DNA from: Cryptomeria japonica
Lineage: Eukaryota > Streptophyta > Pinopsida > Cupressales > Cupressaceae
Reading direction: 5' to 3'
Length of the DNA: 64,000 nucleotides
NCBI RefSeq assembly: GCF_030272615.1
Contig: NC_081414.1
Span: forward strand, 765,808,483 to 765,872,482
Part shown: positions 1-11,087 of the stretch, piece by piece
Position numbering within the stretch: position 1 is the first letter of the stretch
Layout of the letters: every line of letters begins with the position of its first letter
Position numbers and translations under genes: made by a program
The notes under the pieces: model-generated
Told to the model about the DNA's origin: nothing
Database searches by the model: none
What the model saw: the letters and a program-made list of their open reading frames with translations, nothing else

Positions 1-1255
1 TGTGATAGCAGGCTACGTGGACTCAGAAGGACGATGGAAGTCAATCAAGAAAGGGGGATGGAAGACAGAAGATATGAACATGAAAGAGCTTCTTGTGCGT
101 TATCATCATTGAGCTTTATTATGGCAGAATAGGTTATGACAATCGAGGCATTTGTTCGGCCCAGAAAGTCATTGTACCTGTTTGCATGGAGATAAGACAG
201 TCACAAACAAGGAATGCCCCAGTTCATACTAGACTCACAGTGTCCTCATATCCTTGGACAAGTCATAGCATTACTAAAAGACAATCCACAGACAGCAAAT
301 GCAAATAGGTGACGATACCCCATCCTCGCCTTTCTAGTCAAAGACATCCTGGAGATAGAATCTCTAGTCAAAGACATCCTGGAAAAGCTAAAAGACATGT
401 CACCAAAAGATAAAATCAAAAGAAAACCAAGACTCGACACCAACATCCACTGTAGTCCTCAAGTTTAGTGTCTCTTGTCACTTGTTTAAGTCTTATTCGA
501 TTGTGGTCACAATGTTCACTTTCACAAAAAGGATCGATAGCACTGAACCATATGATGTCTGAGTCTGTTGAAAGATTCGATTTGTTGAAGCCCATTGTTG
601 CTGCTGTGTCTGATCTGAAACTGACTGAATCCATGAAACTGATACTTTATTGCAGAGAATATGGAACTTTATTGCGGATCTGCGATGCAAATGCTGTTTT
701 ATTGCGGATTGTGCGCGGATAGACTGAAGAAAGCTGAAAGAAACTGTACTCCTCGAAACATGTGATGTTCTCAGTTCCACACCCATTACTAGACGTAGGA
801 ATTGGCCGTAGTCACAGATAGGATCTGATTTAGTATGGATGGAAAAGGGAGTGAAAGGGGAGGGTTATGGATGGCTAACCAATCTTAGGTAGATCAATAA
901 CAAGCCATGATGGGAATGGGCAAGTTTATTGTGAGCGAATAAGTTGTGAGTGTGTGCAAAGTGAAAGGATGAAAGTGAATCCTGAAGGAGGGAGGAGCAA
1001 AGTCCCTACGCATGGCGCTGGGAACCCAGTTTTCACCATGGTACTTGCCCAGGGCGCCACCGAAGTGGTTTTCACCGTTGGACGAAATTATTTCTCTTTA
1101 CTTTTTTCAATTTTTCAATTTTTTTGTTGTCACAAGGCGCCTGTTTGCCAGGTTTTCACCAAGTAACGATTTGTTTTTTGTTTTTATAATTTTTTTTGTA
1201 TTTTTGAAATTTTTGATTTTTTTTTTGTATTTTTGCGTTAAGATGCTCTGAAAAG
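1..1255 (-). other. 3' noncoding region of Tat element A
   Basis: This lies downstream of the integrase stop. No LTR end or polypurine tract is present, so the element continues to the left. I see no supported gene. Bases 1080-1250 are T-rich on the plus strand. Three copies of a bulged mini-hairpin lie at 1014-1160. In element B the equivalent region carries an antisense PMD gene; no PMD sequence is seen here, so if one exists it is further left. Confidence 0.6.
1014..1160 (-). repeat. Three bulged mini-hairpin units in the element A 3' region
   Basis: Units lie at 1014-1037, 1053-1076 and 1136-1160. On the element's sense (minus) strand each reads GGTG, then AAAA, then a 4-base stem arm, a 4-5 base loop, the complementary arm, then CGCC. 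GGTG can pair with CGCC (one G-U), leaving AAAA as a bulge. Inner arms are CTGG/CCAG, CCAC/GTGG and CCTG/CAGG; loops are GTTC, TTCG and GCAAA. The arms differ between units yet always pair. Related units sit in the coding linker at 4602-4687. Confidence 0.7.
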
Positions 1256-2707
1256 CTATGTGTAGAACCTGCGAAGGTGCATGCTGTTGATAGGATCCTC
1301 CAAGGGTTCACCTTCTGTAGTTGAGAGCTGATATGCCCCAGATCCATATACTGTTGTGATGATGTAAGGACCAAGCCAGTTGGGTTCAAATTTGCCCTTC
1401 TTTTCTCTATCTTGCTGATTCTTGGGGTTCTCTCTGAGGACTAAGTCACCTACCTCAAATGTGCGAGGCTTGACCTTGTGATTGTAACTGCGACTCATTC
1501 GTTGTTGGTAAGCCTTGAGATGATTAAAAGTAGTGTGTCGTCGTTCCTCCAGCAGTTCTAGTTCTTGTAAGCGAGAGACCCTGTAGTCTTCATCGTTGAT
1601 TATGTTTCTCAAGGAGACCCGTAAAGAAGGTAACTTGACCTCAATAGGCAAGATGGCTTCAGCACCGTAGACAAGTGAGTAGGGTGTAGCTCCTGTAGGT
1701 GTGCGGACACTGGTACAATAGGCCCAAAGTGCTGGATTGAGTTGGACATGCCAGTTACGGCCAGCGTCGTCGACTATCTTTTTAAGGATTTTGAGAATTG
1801 TTTTGTTAGACGCCTCAGCTTGGCCATTACCTTGGGGGTAGTATGGTGTGGAGAAACGATGAGAGATATGGAAGCGCTCACAGAGTTCACGAACATCCTG
1901 GTTCTTGAAAGGACGCCCGTTATCGGTGATAATGGAAGTAGGAATCCCGTATCGGCAAATGATGTAGTTCAGGATGAAAGTAGCGATTTGTTTCCCAGTA
2001 ACTTGTGTGAGAGGCATGGCTTCAATCCACTTTGTGAAATACTCTATGGCTGTGATAATGAATTTATGTCCGTTGGAAGAAGGAGGGTGAATCTTGCCTA
2101 TGAGATCGAGTCCCCACTGACAAAAGGGCCAAGGAGATGCAAGTGGCTGTAGTTCTTGTGCTGGTGCATGTATAAGGTCTCCATGAATTTGACACTGCTT
2201 ACACTTCTTGACAAACTGATATGCATCTTTTTCCATAGTAGGCCAGTAGTATCCAGTCCTGATGAGTTTCTTGGCCAAGGTAGGACCACTAGTATGCGGA
2301 CCACATATCCCTTCGTGTACTTCTCGTAACGCAATTTGAGCTTCATCACTCTCTAAACATCTAAGGAGGGTGCCATCTAGACCTCGTCAGTATAGAATAT
2401 CAGCTAGGATAACGTATCGGGAGGATTGGCGGATGAAAGTGCGGCGTTGGTTGTTCGATAAATCGGGAGGTAAGATGTTGTCGCGAAGGTATGTGAATAT
2501 GGAACCATATAATTGGGATTCAGGACCAACAACACATATCATTTCCGTAGGAGTGATCTCATATGACGGAATCAGCAAGTTGTCAACCAGGAACTCATAA
2601 CGAGTCTCATTTTGTGGTAGATCAATGAGCGAAGCAATTGTAGCCATGGCATCAGCAGCACGATTCTGTTCTCTTGGTATCTGCTCAAACTCTATCTTTG
2701 CAAAGTG
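1256..2707 (-). pseudogene. Tat A integrase with upstream linker
   Basis: This is the C-terminal part of the gag-pol polyprotein, in frame with everything upstream. It opens after a TAG at 2708-2710, and a TGA at 2387-2389 (CGA-type decay) interrupts the linker. An HHCC zinc-binding head is visible, with H residues before the YYWPTM motif and the C pair in KKCKQC. The catalytic core has D in FCQWGLDLIG, D in IITDNGRPF and E in GNGQAEASNKTI, that is, a complete DDE set. The C-terminal part has a GPYII-type chromatin-binding fold start and ends in NSMHLRRFYT. Integrase would insert the cDNA. The 340-residue stretch below 2278 is undamaged. Confidence 0.92.
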
Positions 2708-3505
2708 CTATTTCAGATCATCTACCAGTTGTTTGTAAGGCATTAGCTTTTCATCTTTTGTTTGATAATCATCAGTTGCTTGACGGATGACAAGTTGAGA
2801 ATCGCCAAAAACACGAAGTTCCTGGATCTTCCACTGAACTGCAATCCTTAGCCCCGTTGTTAATGCCTCGTATTCCGCTATATTGTTGGTGCAAGGAAAT
2901 GATAAGCGGTATGACTTTGGTATAGAATCACCTTGGGGAGTTATAAAGAGTATACCCACTCCTGCCCCATGCTGTGTGTATGAGCCATCAAAGTATAGTT
3001 GCCATAGCTTTGCAGGTGATATTGTTAGAATAGACTCATCTGGAAATTCTGACTGTAGAGGAACATCATCTATCATGGGAGCATCTGCCAGTTGATCTGC
3101 GATGGCTTGTCCTTTGATTGCTTTTCTGTCCACGTATTCAATGTCGAATTCACTCAAAATCATTACCCACTTGGCCAGCCGCCTAGTAAGTGTAGCTTTG
3201 TTGAGAAGATATTTTAGTGGATCAATTCTGGCAATCAACTTGGTCTTGTGAGTGAGCATATAATGTCGTAATTTTTGTGAAGCGAAGACCACAGCGAGAC
3301 ATGCACGCTCAATTGGTGTGTAGTTTAGCTCATATCCCACCAATGTGCGACTGATATAGTAGACTGCTTTTTCCTTGCCGTCAGGTATTTGTTGTGCTAG
3401 GAGTGCCCCCAGTGCTGTTGGAGTAGCTGATATGTAAAGTAGCAATGGTTGATCTTGAATTGGTGGCATCAAAACTGGCGGGTTCAAAAGATAGTCTTTA
3501 AGTGC
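2708..3505 (-). pseudogene. Tat A dual RNase H domains
   Basis: This segment is bounded by TAG stops at 3506-3508 and 2708-2710 and is in frame with its neighbours. The first half is the usual Ty3 RNase H, recognised by YISATPTALGALLAQ and YELNYTPIERACLAVVFA. After a linker with KAIKGQAIADQLAD comes an archaeal-type RNase H: D in LYFDGSYTQHGAGVGI, E in NNIAEYEALTTGL and D in VFGDSQLVIRQ. Two RNase H domains in tandem place the element in the Tat clade. The enzyme would degrade the RNA strand of the replication hybrid. All visible catalytic acids are kept. Confidence 0.92.
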
Positions 3506-6223
3506 CTAAAAAGCCTGTTGACAGTTCTCATCCCATTTGAATTTAATGTTTTTGTGTAGCAGGTGCTGGAAAGGATTGCACTTATCTGCAAGTTGTGCTA
3601 TGAATCTTCGTATGGACTGGAGTCTCCCTTGTAAAGACCGAAGTTGACTGATATTCTTGGGTGGCGGCATGTCCAAGATAGCCTTGACTTTTGCTGGATC
3701 CGCTTCTATTCCTCTTTTAGACACAATGAATCCTAGGAGCTTCCCGGAGGTTACTCCAAAGACACATTTCTTTGGGTTTAATCTTACCTTGTATTTTTTC
3801 AGCCTATCAAAAGTAACTGAAAGTATATCCAACTGTGTATTTCTGTCTATTGATTTAACCAAAAGGTCGTCAACATAATCTTCCACCGTTACATGCATGA
3901 GATCATGGAAGATAGTAGTCATGGCTCGTTGATACGTGGCACCTGCATTTTTCAGCCCAAAGGGCATGACATTCCAGCAGAAGGTTCCCCATGGACAAGT
4001 GAATGATGTTTTATGTTGATCTTCAGGTGCAATCTTGATCTGATTATATCCAGAAAATCCATCCATTAAAGATAACATCTCATGGCCTGCTGTGAGATCA
4101 ACAATTAAATCAATGTTTGGTAATGGGAAATCGTCCTTTGGACAAGCCTTGTTGATATCCCTAAAGTCTGTACATATTCGGATGCTGCGATCTGGTTTGC
4201 TGACAGGTACTAAATTGGAAATCCATTCAAGATAATCAATTGGGCGTATGAATCCGACATCCAATAATTTCTCCAGCTCTGCCTTGACTAGCAATGCCAC
4301 CTGTGGATGCATTTTCCTCAATTTCTGTTTTACTGGTTTTGCCCCCGGTTTGACTGTTAAATGATGCATTACTAAGTCGGGGTCTAGTCCAGGTATATCA
4401 GCATAAGACCATGCGAAGTTGACTTGTCGTTCCTTAAAGAAGCTTATGAACCTTGCTTTCTCAGCCTCTGTCAATGATTGAGCCAAAAATATGTTGTGTG
4501 GAACCTCTGCTATACCAATGTTTGTCTTTATAGTCTCCTCTACCAACATGGATGATTTTTCCTTGTATGATGCTGGGAGAATGTCAAGCCTTCCATCTTC
4601 GGGCGCCTCAGAGAGGTTTTCACCCTCAGATACGTCCTTTCTTTTTACTTTTTTAGAGTCAGAGAGCGCCACAGTGTGGTTTTCGCCATAAGACCCTTGT
4701 TTTGTTTTTATTTTCACATTTTTGCGACTAGAAGGCCCGACACCCTCACCAAAGTATGCCATGTTATTAAGCTCTATGGCATATCCTGCTTTATGGTCTC
4801 CAAGAGGAAGATCATCGCGAATGCCAAGATAATCAACAATAGCTTCATCATTTTGAAATGTATCAAACTGTGGTGGTCCATCCTGATCCCAGTCAATGAG
4901 TTGGGGGTGAACGAGGGGAAGGTCTTTAGTGTTTTCAGAGTTCGCAAGGCTAATAGTGAAGATGTGGTTATATTCAGGTATGTCAAGGTAGTCATCAAGG
5001 TCGTCAATGGCACTCTCCTCATCAGTGTCGATCGTGAGTGAGTCCAAATTATCATCACTAGTAGCACCCTCAGGGACAGGTGTCCTCATCCTATGTGATC
5101 CTGACCTAGGGCCTTGAAACGAAGCTTGTGCGGGATCCTTATGGGTCGGTTCTTGACCGACTCTGAATTTCTTGTAAAACTCCTCCTCCTCTGTAGGTTC
5201 ATCTGGCTCTCTAAATGTCTCATTGAGTTCATAGTCGCTGGAGGATTTGTCTGAACCCCATTCCCACTCATTGGAGTCTGTGGAATAATTATCCTCTTGT
5301 TGAACTTCAGCCACTTTGACTCGCCATATCTGTTTTGTTCTCTTATTTTGAATCTTGGGATTTAGAAAACCAAGCCCCTTAGAGCGTTCCCTTCTTGTAG
5401 TTAGCTCAGGTTGTAGAGGCTCCATGACACCTTCTTTGCGTAGTCCGAGAGGACTCTTTCCATCATACCCAAATCTTTGTAGAATTTTGAAACCTTTGCC
5501 ATAGTTCTCACAGGGTATTATAATTTGATCACGTGTATCATCTTCAGCGTCCTTATATAGCATTTTATATAAAGTTTCTTCCTCTAGTTCGCCCCATTTT
5601 TGAAAGATGGTAGGATCCCATTTGAGTAGCATGATGGAGATTTGCTTATTAGGATGTGGCCTCCCATATTCCTCGGGGGAGTTCATGACTTGTCGTAAGA
5701 ACATTGTTTGATTCAGAGTGTATTCTCCCATGCCTTTGTCTTGAAACTTGGCTCTAAGTTCACCTTGTTTGGATGTCGAGGGCTTTAATGACTCAGGATC
5801 AATATATGCTGAAGAAGGAGTAGCCTCACGATTGCTAGGAATGATAGTCTCAGTATGTGATCTCAAGTTATTGCAATATATGAATGGATTTGGATCACCA
5901 TTGACCGTTACCTCGACTCCATTATGAGGAAACTTTATGCACTGATGGTACGTTGATGGGACTGCCCTCATTTCATGAATCCATGGACATCCTAGCAATA
6001 TGTTATACGTGAGGTCTAGATCCAGGACTTGACAAACCACGTCCTTCGTGACTAGCCCTATTCTTAGTGGTAAGATGACCGTGCCCTTGGACGAACGCTC
6101 TTCATCATCATAAGCCTTAATAGTGATTTGGTTCATAGAATTCACAGCTTTGTCAGAATATCCCAATTGTCTGATGGTGCTCAATGTACAAATATTAAGA
6201 CTTGCTCCTCCATCTATCAGGAC
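3506..6223 (-). pseudogene. Tat A protease, G-patch and reverse transcriptase
   Basis: This follows gag without a frame change; only a TGA at 6224-6226 separates them. Element B has CGA at the same codon, so gag and pol were one polyprotein. The aspartic protease begins with the active-site motif LIDGGASLNIC. A G-patch-like segment follows (GFKILQRFGYDGKSPLG). An acidic linker of about 250 residues contains two of the hairpin repeats, read as GEN motifs. The reverse transcriptase has the fingers (FIRPIDYLEWISNLVPV), the RICTDFRDINKACPKDDFP block and the catalytic YVDD in VEDYVDDLLVKS. The frame stays open for 892 residues from the first M, so this is a well-preserved RT. Confidence 0.93.
4602..4687 (-). 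repeat. Two bulged mini-hairpin units inside the protease-RT linker
   Basis: Units lie at 4602-4624 and 4665-4687 in the coding sequence. On the sense strand they read GGTG or GGCG, AAAA, stem, 3-base loop, stem, CGCC or CGCT. Stems are CCTC/GAGG and CCAC/GTGG. In the second unit the outer pair changes from U-G to C-G and from G-C to G-U, so pairing is kept. They encode GENLSEAPE and GENHTVALS. The same motif occurs three times in the 3' noncoding region and twice, partly eroded, in element B at 47229-47251 and 47292-47314. Confidence 0.7.
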
Positions 6224-8758
6224 TCATTTTATTCGGTGTTTATGTATGAAGGCTTCAATATGTAGAGGTGCATTATGAGGCTGACTTATGGAGGCGTCAT
6301 CGGCTTCTGTGAATGTGAGGGAGTGTGGAACGGATAGGTATCCCACCATGGCTTGAAACTGATCCACGTTCAGATCAGTAGGGACAACAGTATCTCTCAA
6401 GGTTTTATCAAGGATAGCTTTATGTGCAGGAGATATGCGTAAGAGCTCAAGAATAGAGATGAGTGCGGGTGTTTTCCCTAATTGCTCTACAAGGTCGTAC
6501 TCAGGCTTAGTTGATGAAAGACTGGTATTCTTAGTAGAGGTACCTGGCAATGTGATCTTACCTCGACGGGTTGTAACATGACATTCAGAGGTAGATGTTG
6601 ATGAAGATCCCACACCTTTTAGGACAATTTTGGGTCTTTGAGGAGGATTCTCAGGATTTTTGTTTTTGATAGTAATGGTAGAAATATGATTGTCCATTGA
6701 GATGTGATTAATAGTGGAATCATAATTGTAAGATGCTCTAGTGTAATTGGCTTGATCATCTGTGACTTTGCCTTTTCCCTTGTCATGTTTTGGGAATGGT
6801 TCCTTAAACACCTCATGCTCTTGGTTAGATGAATGTCCCTCAATCTCAATATCTCCTCTGTCAATGAGATCTTGTACAATGTTTTTCAATCGATGGCAAT
6901 TAGTTGTCTTATGACCCTTGCTCTTATGAAATTCGCAATATTCATCATCATTCCACCAATTCGGTTTGACCTTTGGTTCATATGGAGGAAAGTCTGGGAC
7001 CGTGATCACTTTGTTTGCTACAAGCTTTTTGAATACTGATTCAAGTGGTTCTCCCAATGGAGTATATTTCCTTCGTGGTTTAGCAGCCGTTTGATTGTTC
7101 ACTTGATTGTTGGTAGAACTTGATCCAGAAAAGACGAACTTTGGTCTCACTGTGTTGGCATCAACAACACCATCATTAACTGTGTTCTTGTTCTTGTTCC
7201 AAAATTTTGGTTTGTCCTTTCCCTTAAAGTCCTCTTTGTTTTCTTTGAATAGTTTGATAACTCCTTGTTCAATCAAGACCTTTTCTGTTGCTAGGCCCTT
7301 TTCAATGACATCCTTAAATGTAGACAAACAAGCTTTTCTGAGATCATAGCCAATAGCCTTGTTAACATTTTGTGTGAACATATCCACCATTTGTTTCTGC
7401 GGGATTTCACAAGAGCATCTGCTAGCTAAGTTTCTCCATCTTTGTAAAAATGACGCAAAAGATTCTCCTTCTTTTTGTTTCGTATTGCACAAGGTAGTAA
7501 CTGAGACATCTGTTTCAATGTTGTAAGAAAAATGCTGAATGAATGCTTCTGCTAAGTCGCCCCATGACTTAATACCAGGAGGTAATTGAGAAAACCATTC
7601 CATCGCTTGATCTCCTAAGCTCTGTGGGAACAACCTCATTAAGTATGTTTCTTCTGCGGCTACCTCAATGCAAGCTGTGAAGAATTGTCTTATATGTGCC
7701 TTGGGGTCTCCTCTCCCTCTATATTTGTCAAATTTCGGCGTTGCAAAGTGCGGAGGAAACGGAGGCATTGGAATGCTCTTATCAAAGGGATAAGGGCATA
7801 TATCTCTCATAGTATATGTGGGTTTTGATGTGCCCATGTCTTCCACTTTCTTTTGTAGATCTCTAATTTGTTGCTCCAAATTATTTTTGGGAGGAGATGG
7901 ATTTCTTGTAGCATGTCCCATGTTTGAAACACCCATTTGAGGAGGCACTTGTTGCATATATGGATGATACTGATCATAGACATGTCCATATGGAGGTCTA
8001 TATTGTTGCGACATATATGGAGCACTTGGCATAATTTCTTGTTGAGGGACCCCATATCTGTTTTGTGTGTATAAACCATATTCAATAGGCCTTTCATTTT
8101 CCATTGTGTTGCCCCCAATTTTGACATGAGGTCTCCTTGTGTCAAAATTTTGAGGATGTCCTTGTGTATCCACTTGTCTTAATTGACCCATATCTTGAGC
8201 ATGTGTTTGAACATAAGGCCTCCATGATGGTCTTTGGGTGTAAGTATCATATATTTGAGCTGGTGTATGTGGGATTGCTGGTTTTTGAAGCAAAACTGAT
8301 GGTGACTCCGGCATCATATTATTGGGTCCTCCACTATTTGGTCTCCTTTGATCCATGTTATGTTGAGTTTGTTGTAAAGGTCTATTTTCCATAAGTTGAG
8401 ATAAGTCAAAATCATGCGGTATTTTGGCTCCACTTTGTGCCATCATGTTTAGAAAGTATTGACGATCTCTCCTCATTATCTCTTCAACCAATCTATTGAA
8501 TTGAGGATCCATTATAGATTCTTGTATGTCTGCTGATAGTATTGAAGAATTGTCCACATTATCATTGAGTGTAGCATTGTTGTTTATAGTGTTTGCGCTT
8601 TCCACATTTGGATTGTGTCTATAAACATTCATGTCTGGTAATGTAGTGTGCTCAGGATTGTAGAAGACATCATTGTCATACTCATAAGAACTCATGTTTG
8701 CGGATTCTTGAGCTTCTTTAGCTATTCTCCTAGATTTTTGAAGACGGGTTTCAACCAT
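6224..8758 (-). CDS. Tat A Gag polyprotein
   Basis: 844 codons with no internal stop, starting at ATG 8758 (MVETRLQKSRR). The N-terminal 300 residues are rich in Q, N, P and M. The capsid-like core, around residues 330-520, includes FDKYRGRGDPKAHIRQFF, METYLMRLFPQSL-type and GESFASFLQRWRNLASRC segments typical of the plant retrotransposon gag family (PF03732-like). A single zinc-knuckle-like block, WWNDDEYCEFHKSKGHKTTNCHRL by position near 6890-6960, has a C-x2-H-x4-H-x4-C pattern rather than a canonical CCHC. The protein would form the particle and bind RNA. The terminal TGA is probably a mutated CGA, so this was the N-terminal part of a gag-pol fusion. Confidence 0.9.
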   Translation of the reverse strand: MVETRLQKSRRIAKEAQESANMSSYEYDNDVFYNPEHTTLPDMNVYRHNPNVESANTINNNATLNDNVDNSSILSADIQESIMDPQFNRLVEEIMRRDRQYFLNMMAQSGAKIPHDFDLSQLMENRPLQQTQHNMDQRRPNSGGPNNMMPESPSVLLQKPAIPHTPAQIYDTYTQRPSWRPYVQTHAQDMGQLRQVDTQGHPQNFDTRRPHVKIGGNTMENERPIEYGLYTQNRYGVPQQEIMPSAPYMSQQYRPPYGHVYDQYHPYMQQVPPQMGVSNMGHATRNPSPPKNNLEQQIRDLQKKVEDMGTSKPTYTMRDICPYPFDKSIPMPPFPPHFATPKFDKYRGRGDPKAHIRQFFTACIEVAAEETYLMRLFPQSLGDQAMEWFSQLPPGIKSWGDLAEAFIQHFSYNIETDVSVTTLCNTKQKEGESFASFLQRWRNLASRCSCEIPQKQMVDMFTQNVNKAIGYDLRKACLSTFKDVIEKGLATEKVLIEQGVIKLFKENKEDFKGKDKPKFWNKNKNTVNDGVVDANTVRPKFVFSGSSSTNNQVNNQTAAKPRRKYTPLGEPLESVFKKLVANKVITVPDFPPYEPKVKPNWWNDDEYCEFHKSKGHKTTNCHRLKNIVQDLIDRGDIEIEGHSSNQEHEVFKEPFPKHDKGKGKVTDDQANYTRASYNYDSTINHISMDNHISTITIKNKNPENPPQRPKIVLKGVGSSSTSTSECHVTTRRGKITLPGTSTKNTSLSSTKPEYDLVEQLGKTPALISILELLRISPAHKAILDKTLRDTVVPTDLNVDQFQAMVGYLSVPHSLTFTEADDASISQPHNAPLHIEAFIHKHRIK

Positions 8759-9244
8759 GAACTAGGTCTTTAGCAATATGTGAGAGACTAGACGAAAATG
8801 ACAAGAGTATGTAAGACCAAGAGTTGTATGGAATGTAAATGAATCTGAAGTTTACTTGCAATGTCCAAAGTGTAAGACCAAGTATGTATGTAGTAGAGTA
8901 GGTGTGACTTCCAAAGAGAGGATAGTTTCTCTTGATGAGGTAAGTTGACCTTGACTCTAAGTAAGACCAAATGAGACCCAAAGGTAAGAAACCTTGATGA
9001 GGGACCACTTAGCAAAGTGTAGTAGTATGTAGTGTGTTGACAAAGTATGATGAGGACAAGCAAGTGACCTTTTGACTCAAGTTTAGACAAGTATGAATGT
9101 AAAATGAGGTATGAAGCAATGATGGACTGTGTAAGACCTTAGAACAGGCTGAATGCTAGATGAAACCTGAAGAGACAACCTAGGAAGCTCAAGTATGCCG
9201 AAACTGATTTTCTTTGTTTGCTTGACTGTTAAACTTTTCAAATC

Positions 9245-9540
9245 CTGACACAGACGCCTCTGTATACTTCATAGACGCGGTTTTAAGACACAGACGCTAC
9301 TCTGTTTGACACAGACGTGATTCTGAGATTTTCCTGTTGATGTTTGCTGGGACTGTAACAGTTTTTTGCAATTGTGGACACAGACGCGGCTGTATACTTC
9401 ACAGACGCGATTTCTAGACACAGACGTGTCTCTGTTCGACACAGACGCTGATAAAAACACAGACGCTATTCTGTACTTCACAGACTCGTTTATCCGACAC
9501 AGACGCGGTTTTAACAGACACAGACGCGTTTCTGTAACCT
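9245..9540 (-). repeat. GCGTCTGTG short-unit array, gag-proximal
   Basis: On the plus strand the core CACAGACGC recurs about every 20-25 bases with variable spacers. Several units read ACAGA, six bases beginning with CG, then TCTGT, so they can fold into 5-bp hairpins (for example near 9296, 9423, 9466 and 9525). Units without the second arm lie between them. The core is CpG-rich although flanking DNA is AT-rich. Confidence 0.75.
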
Positions 9541-10739
9541 TAGTGCAATCTTTCCTATCTGTGAATTTGTTTTGCTGTGACCAAATCTGATTTTTCGACT
9601 GTTTTTCGTGACAAGAGGACACAGTGTTGATGACCCAATGTTTGCAGACTGTTTAGACTCCAAAAAGTGTGTTGTTTGATGTAAAAAGTTTTTGCATACA
9701 CTTGAAGACACAAAAGACACAATGTTTTGCTGTTTTGTCTTGATTGTTTGAATGTTTATCATAAGTCAAGCACAATTCTTATGGCTGGCCAGGACAATAA
9801 TTGTTGATCCCACATGGGGTTTTACCCCCGAGGCTATGCTATTCAGAGCGGATACTTAGATGCTTGACCTCACTGGCTCCACCCTCGGCACTCACTTCTC
9901 GGGTCAGCCAAGCATCAGTCCCCATGAAAACTCCCCATGGCGAACTTTGTATCTCTACTAAGAACCGTATGTGTGTGGGCCGCTACCAGAGGTCCGACCT
10001 CTTGCCTCAACAACTAGAAGGATTTGGGCATCTAAAACAATGAGGTGCTAGTAAGGGCATCCGCTCGTGTGGCCATACATGTGGCACTTTCAGCTCTGTA
10101 AATACAGAAGGCTCCCAGCCGGTAGGGATTACGCCCTACAAATGATCAAATAAATTTGATCAAACGGGTTTATGGGGAGACATAGTGTCGGTATGAACTA
10201 ATCAGCACACGTTATTCATAGTTTTCACCATGAATACATTTGATTATAGTGGCTTGGAAGAAGATGGCTTTTCTTTTGCTACCACTTGGGTCGTTCTCTT
10301 CTCACTAGTAGTCCTAATGACCACACGGGAAGACAGGCCCTCTAAAGAATAAACAAAAAGAGCCTATTGCTCAAGACACAAAAGACAATGGTTCAATTTT
10401 AGTGCACCAATTGAAGTGTTTGCTAAGCTATGAAAACAAGGCACACAATAAAATTACAAAAACCCTAGCCAAGGCCCTGCAACAAAATTGTTAGTAGTTT
10501 GGGTTGTTTCAAATGATAACCCCTTCCTGCAAGCACACAAGTTAGGTAAATTTTAGAAAACCCAAAAAGACTTTGTGAAAAGGGGCCTTCAACAAAAACG
10601 TATTTGCCTCCAAAGCAAGCTGCACAAATCAGGTTAGCTAGATCTGCAAAAGGTTAGCCAAAAATAAACCAGATCTGGAACCCTAAGTACAAAATCCGAA
10701 AACCCGAATCGAAAAACTTGAAAAATTTGCAAAACAGAA

Positions 10740-10998
10740 TGCACAGACGCTGTTATACCAGACACAGACGCATCTGTCCGACACAGACGCGGTTATATGA
10801 TTCGCAGACGCGATCTAAGAACACAGACGCCTCTTTCTTCTACAGACGCGATAATATGATGCACAGACGCGATTCGGAATCACAGACGTGACTTTCGGAA
10901 ACCTGCAAAAATAGAAAATGACAGAAACACAGACGCGATCCAAGATATCACAGACGCCTCTGAAATACAAAAACGCGATCCGAACACTCGCAGACGCG
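10740..10998 (-). repeat. GCGTCTGTG short-unit array, LTR-proximal
   Basis: Second array of the same CACAGACGCG core (plus-strand reading), about ten units with 20-25-base spacing, ending roughly 90 bases before the primer-binding site. Same orientation as the gag-proximal array. Element B has the corresponding, more decayed array at 53350-53600. Confidence 0.75.
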
Positions 10999-11087
10999 GA
11001 AAAAACCTAAAATGTCGTCGAAATCGTCCGATCTGCAACTTCAAAAATGCAAAATCTGCAACAAAAATGTTAAATGCAAAGGGACAA

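Larger units (their letters stand above)
8759..11087 (-). other. Tat A 5' leader between LTR and gag
   Basis: 2.3 kb without a supported ORF. It contains two arrays of GCGTCTGTG units (9245-9540 and 10740-10998). Between them is a unique block, around 9780-10330, that is also present in element B at 52400-52960. Leaders this long are typical of Tat-clade elements and usually hold the dimerisation and packaging signals; that role is inferred, not seen. Confidence 0.7.

Noticed and set aside
9269-9622. Cys/Arg-rich ORFs over the GCGTCTGTG array, and similar ones at 37334-37648
   Set aside because: Both strands and several frames are open because of the short repeat; the readings simply repeat RLCLL or VCAEQ motifs.
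9245-10998. CRISPR-like array
   Set aside because: Repeats are 9-11 bases, imperfect and lack unique spacers of constant length; the setting is a plant retrotransposon leader.
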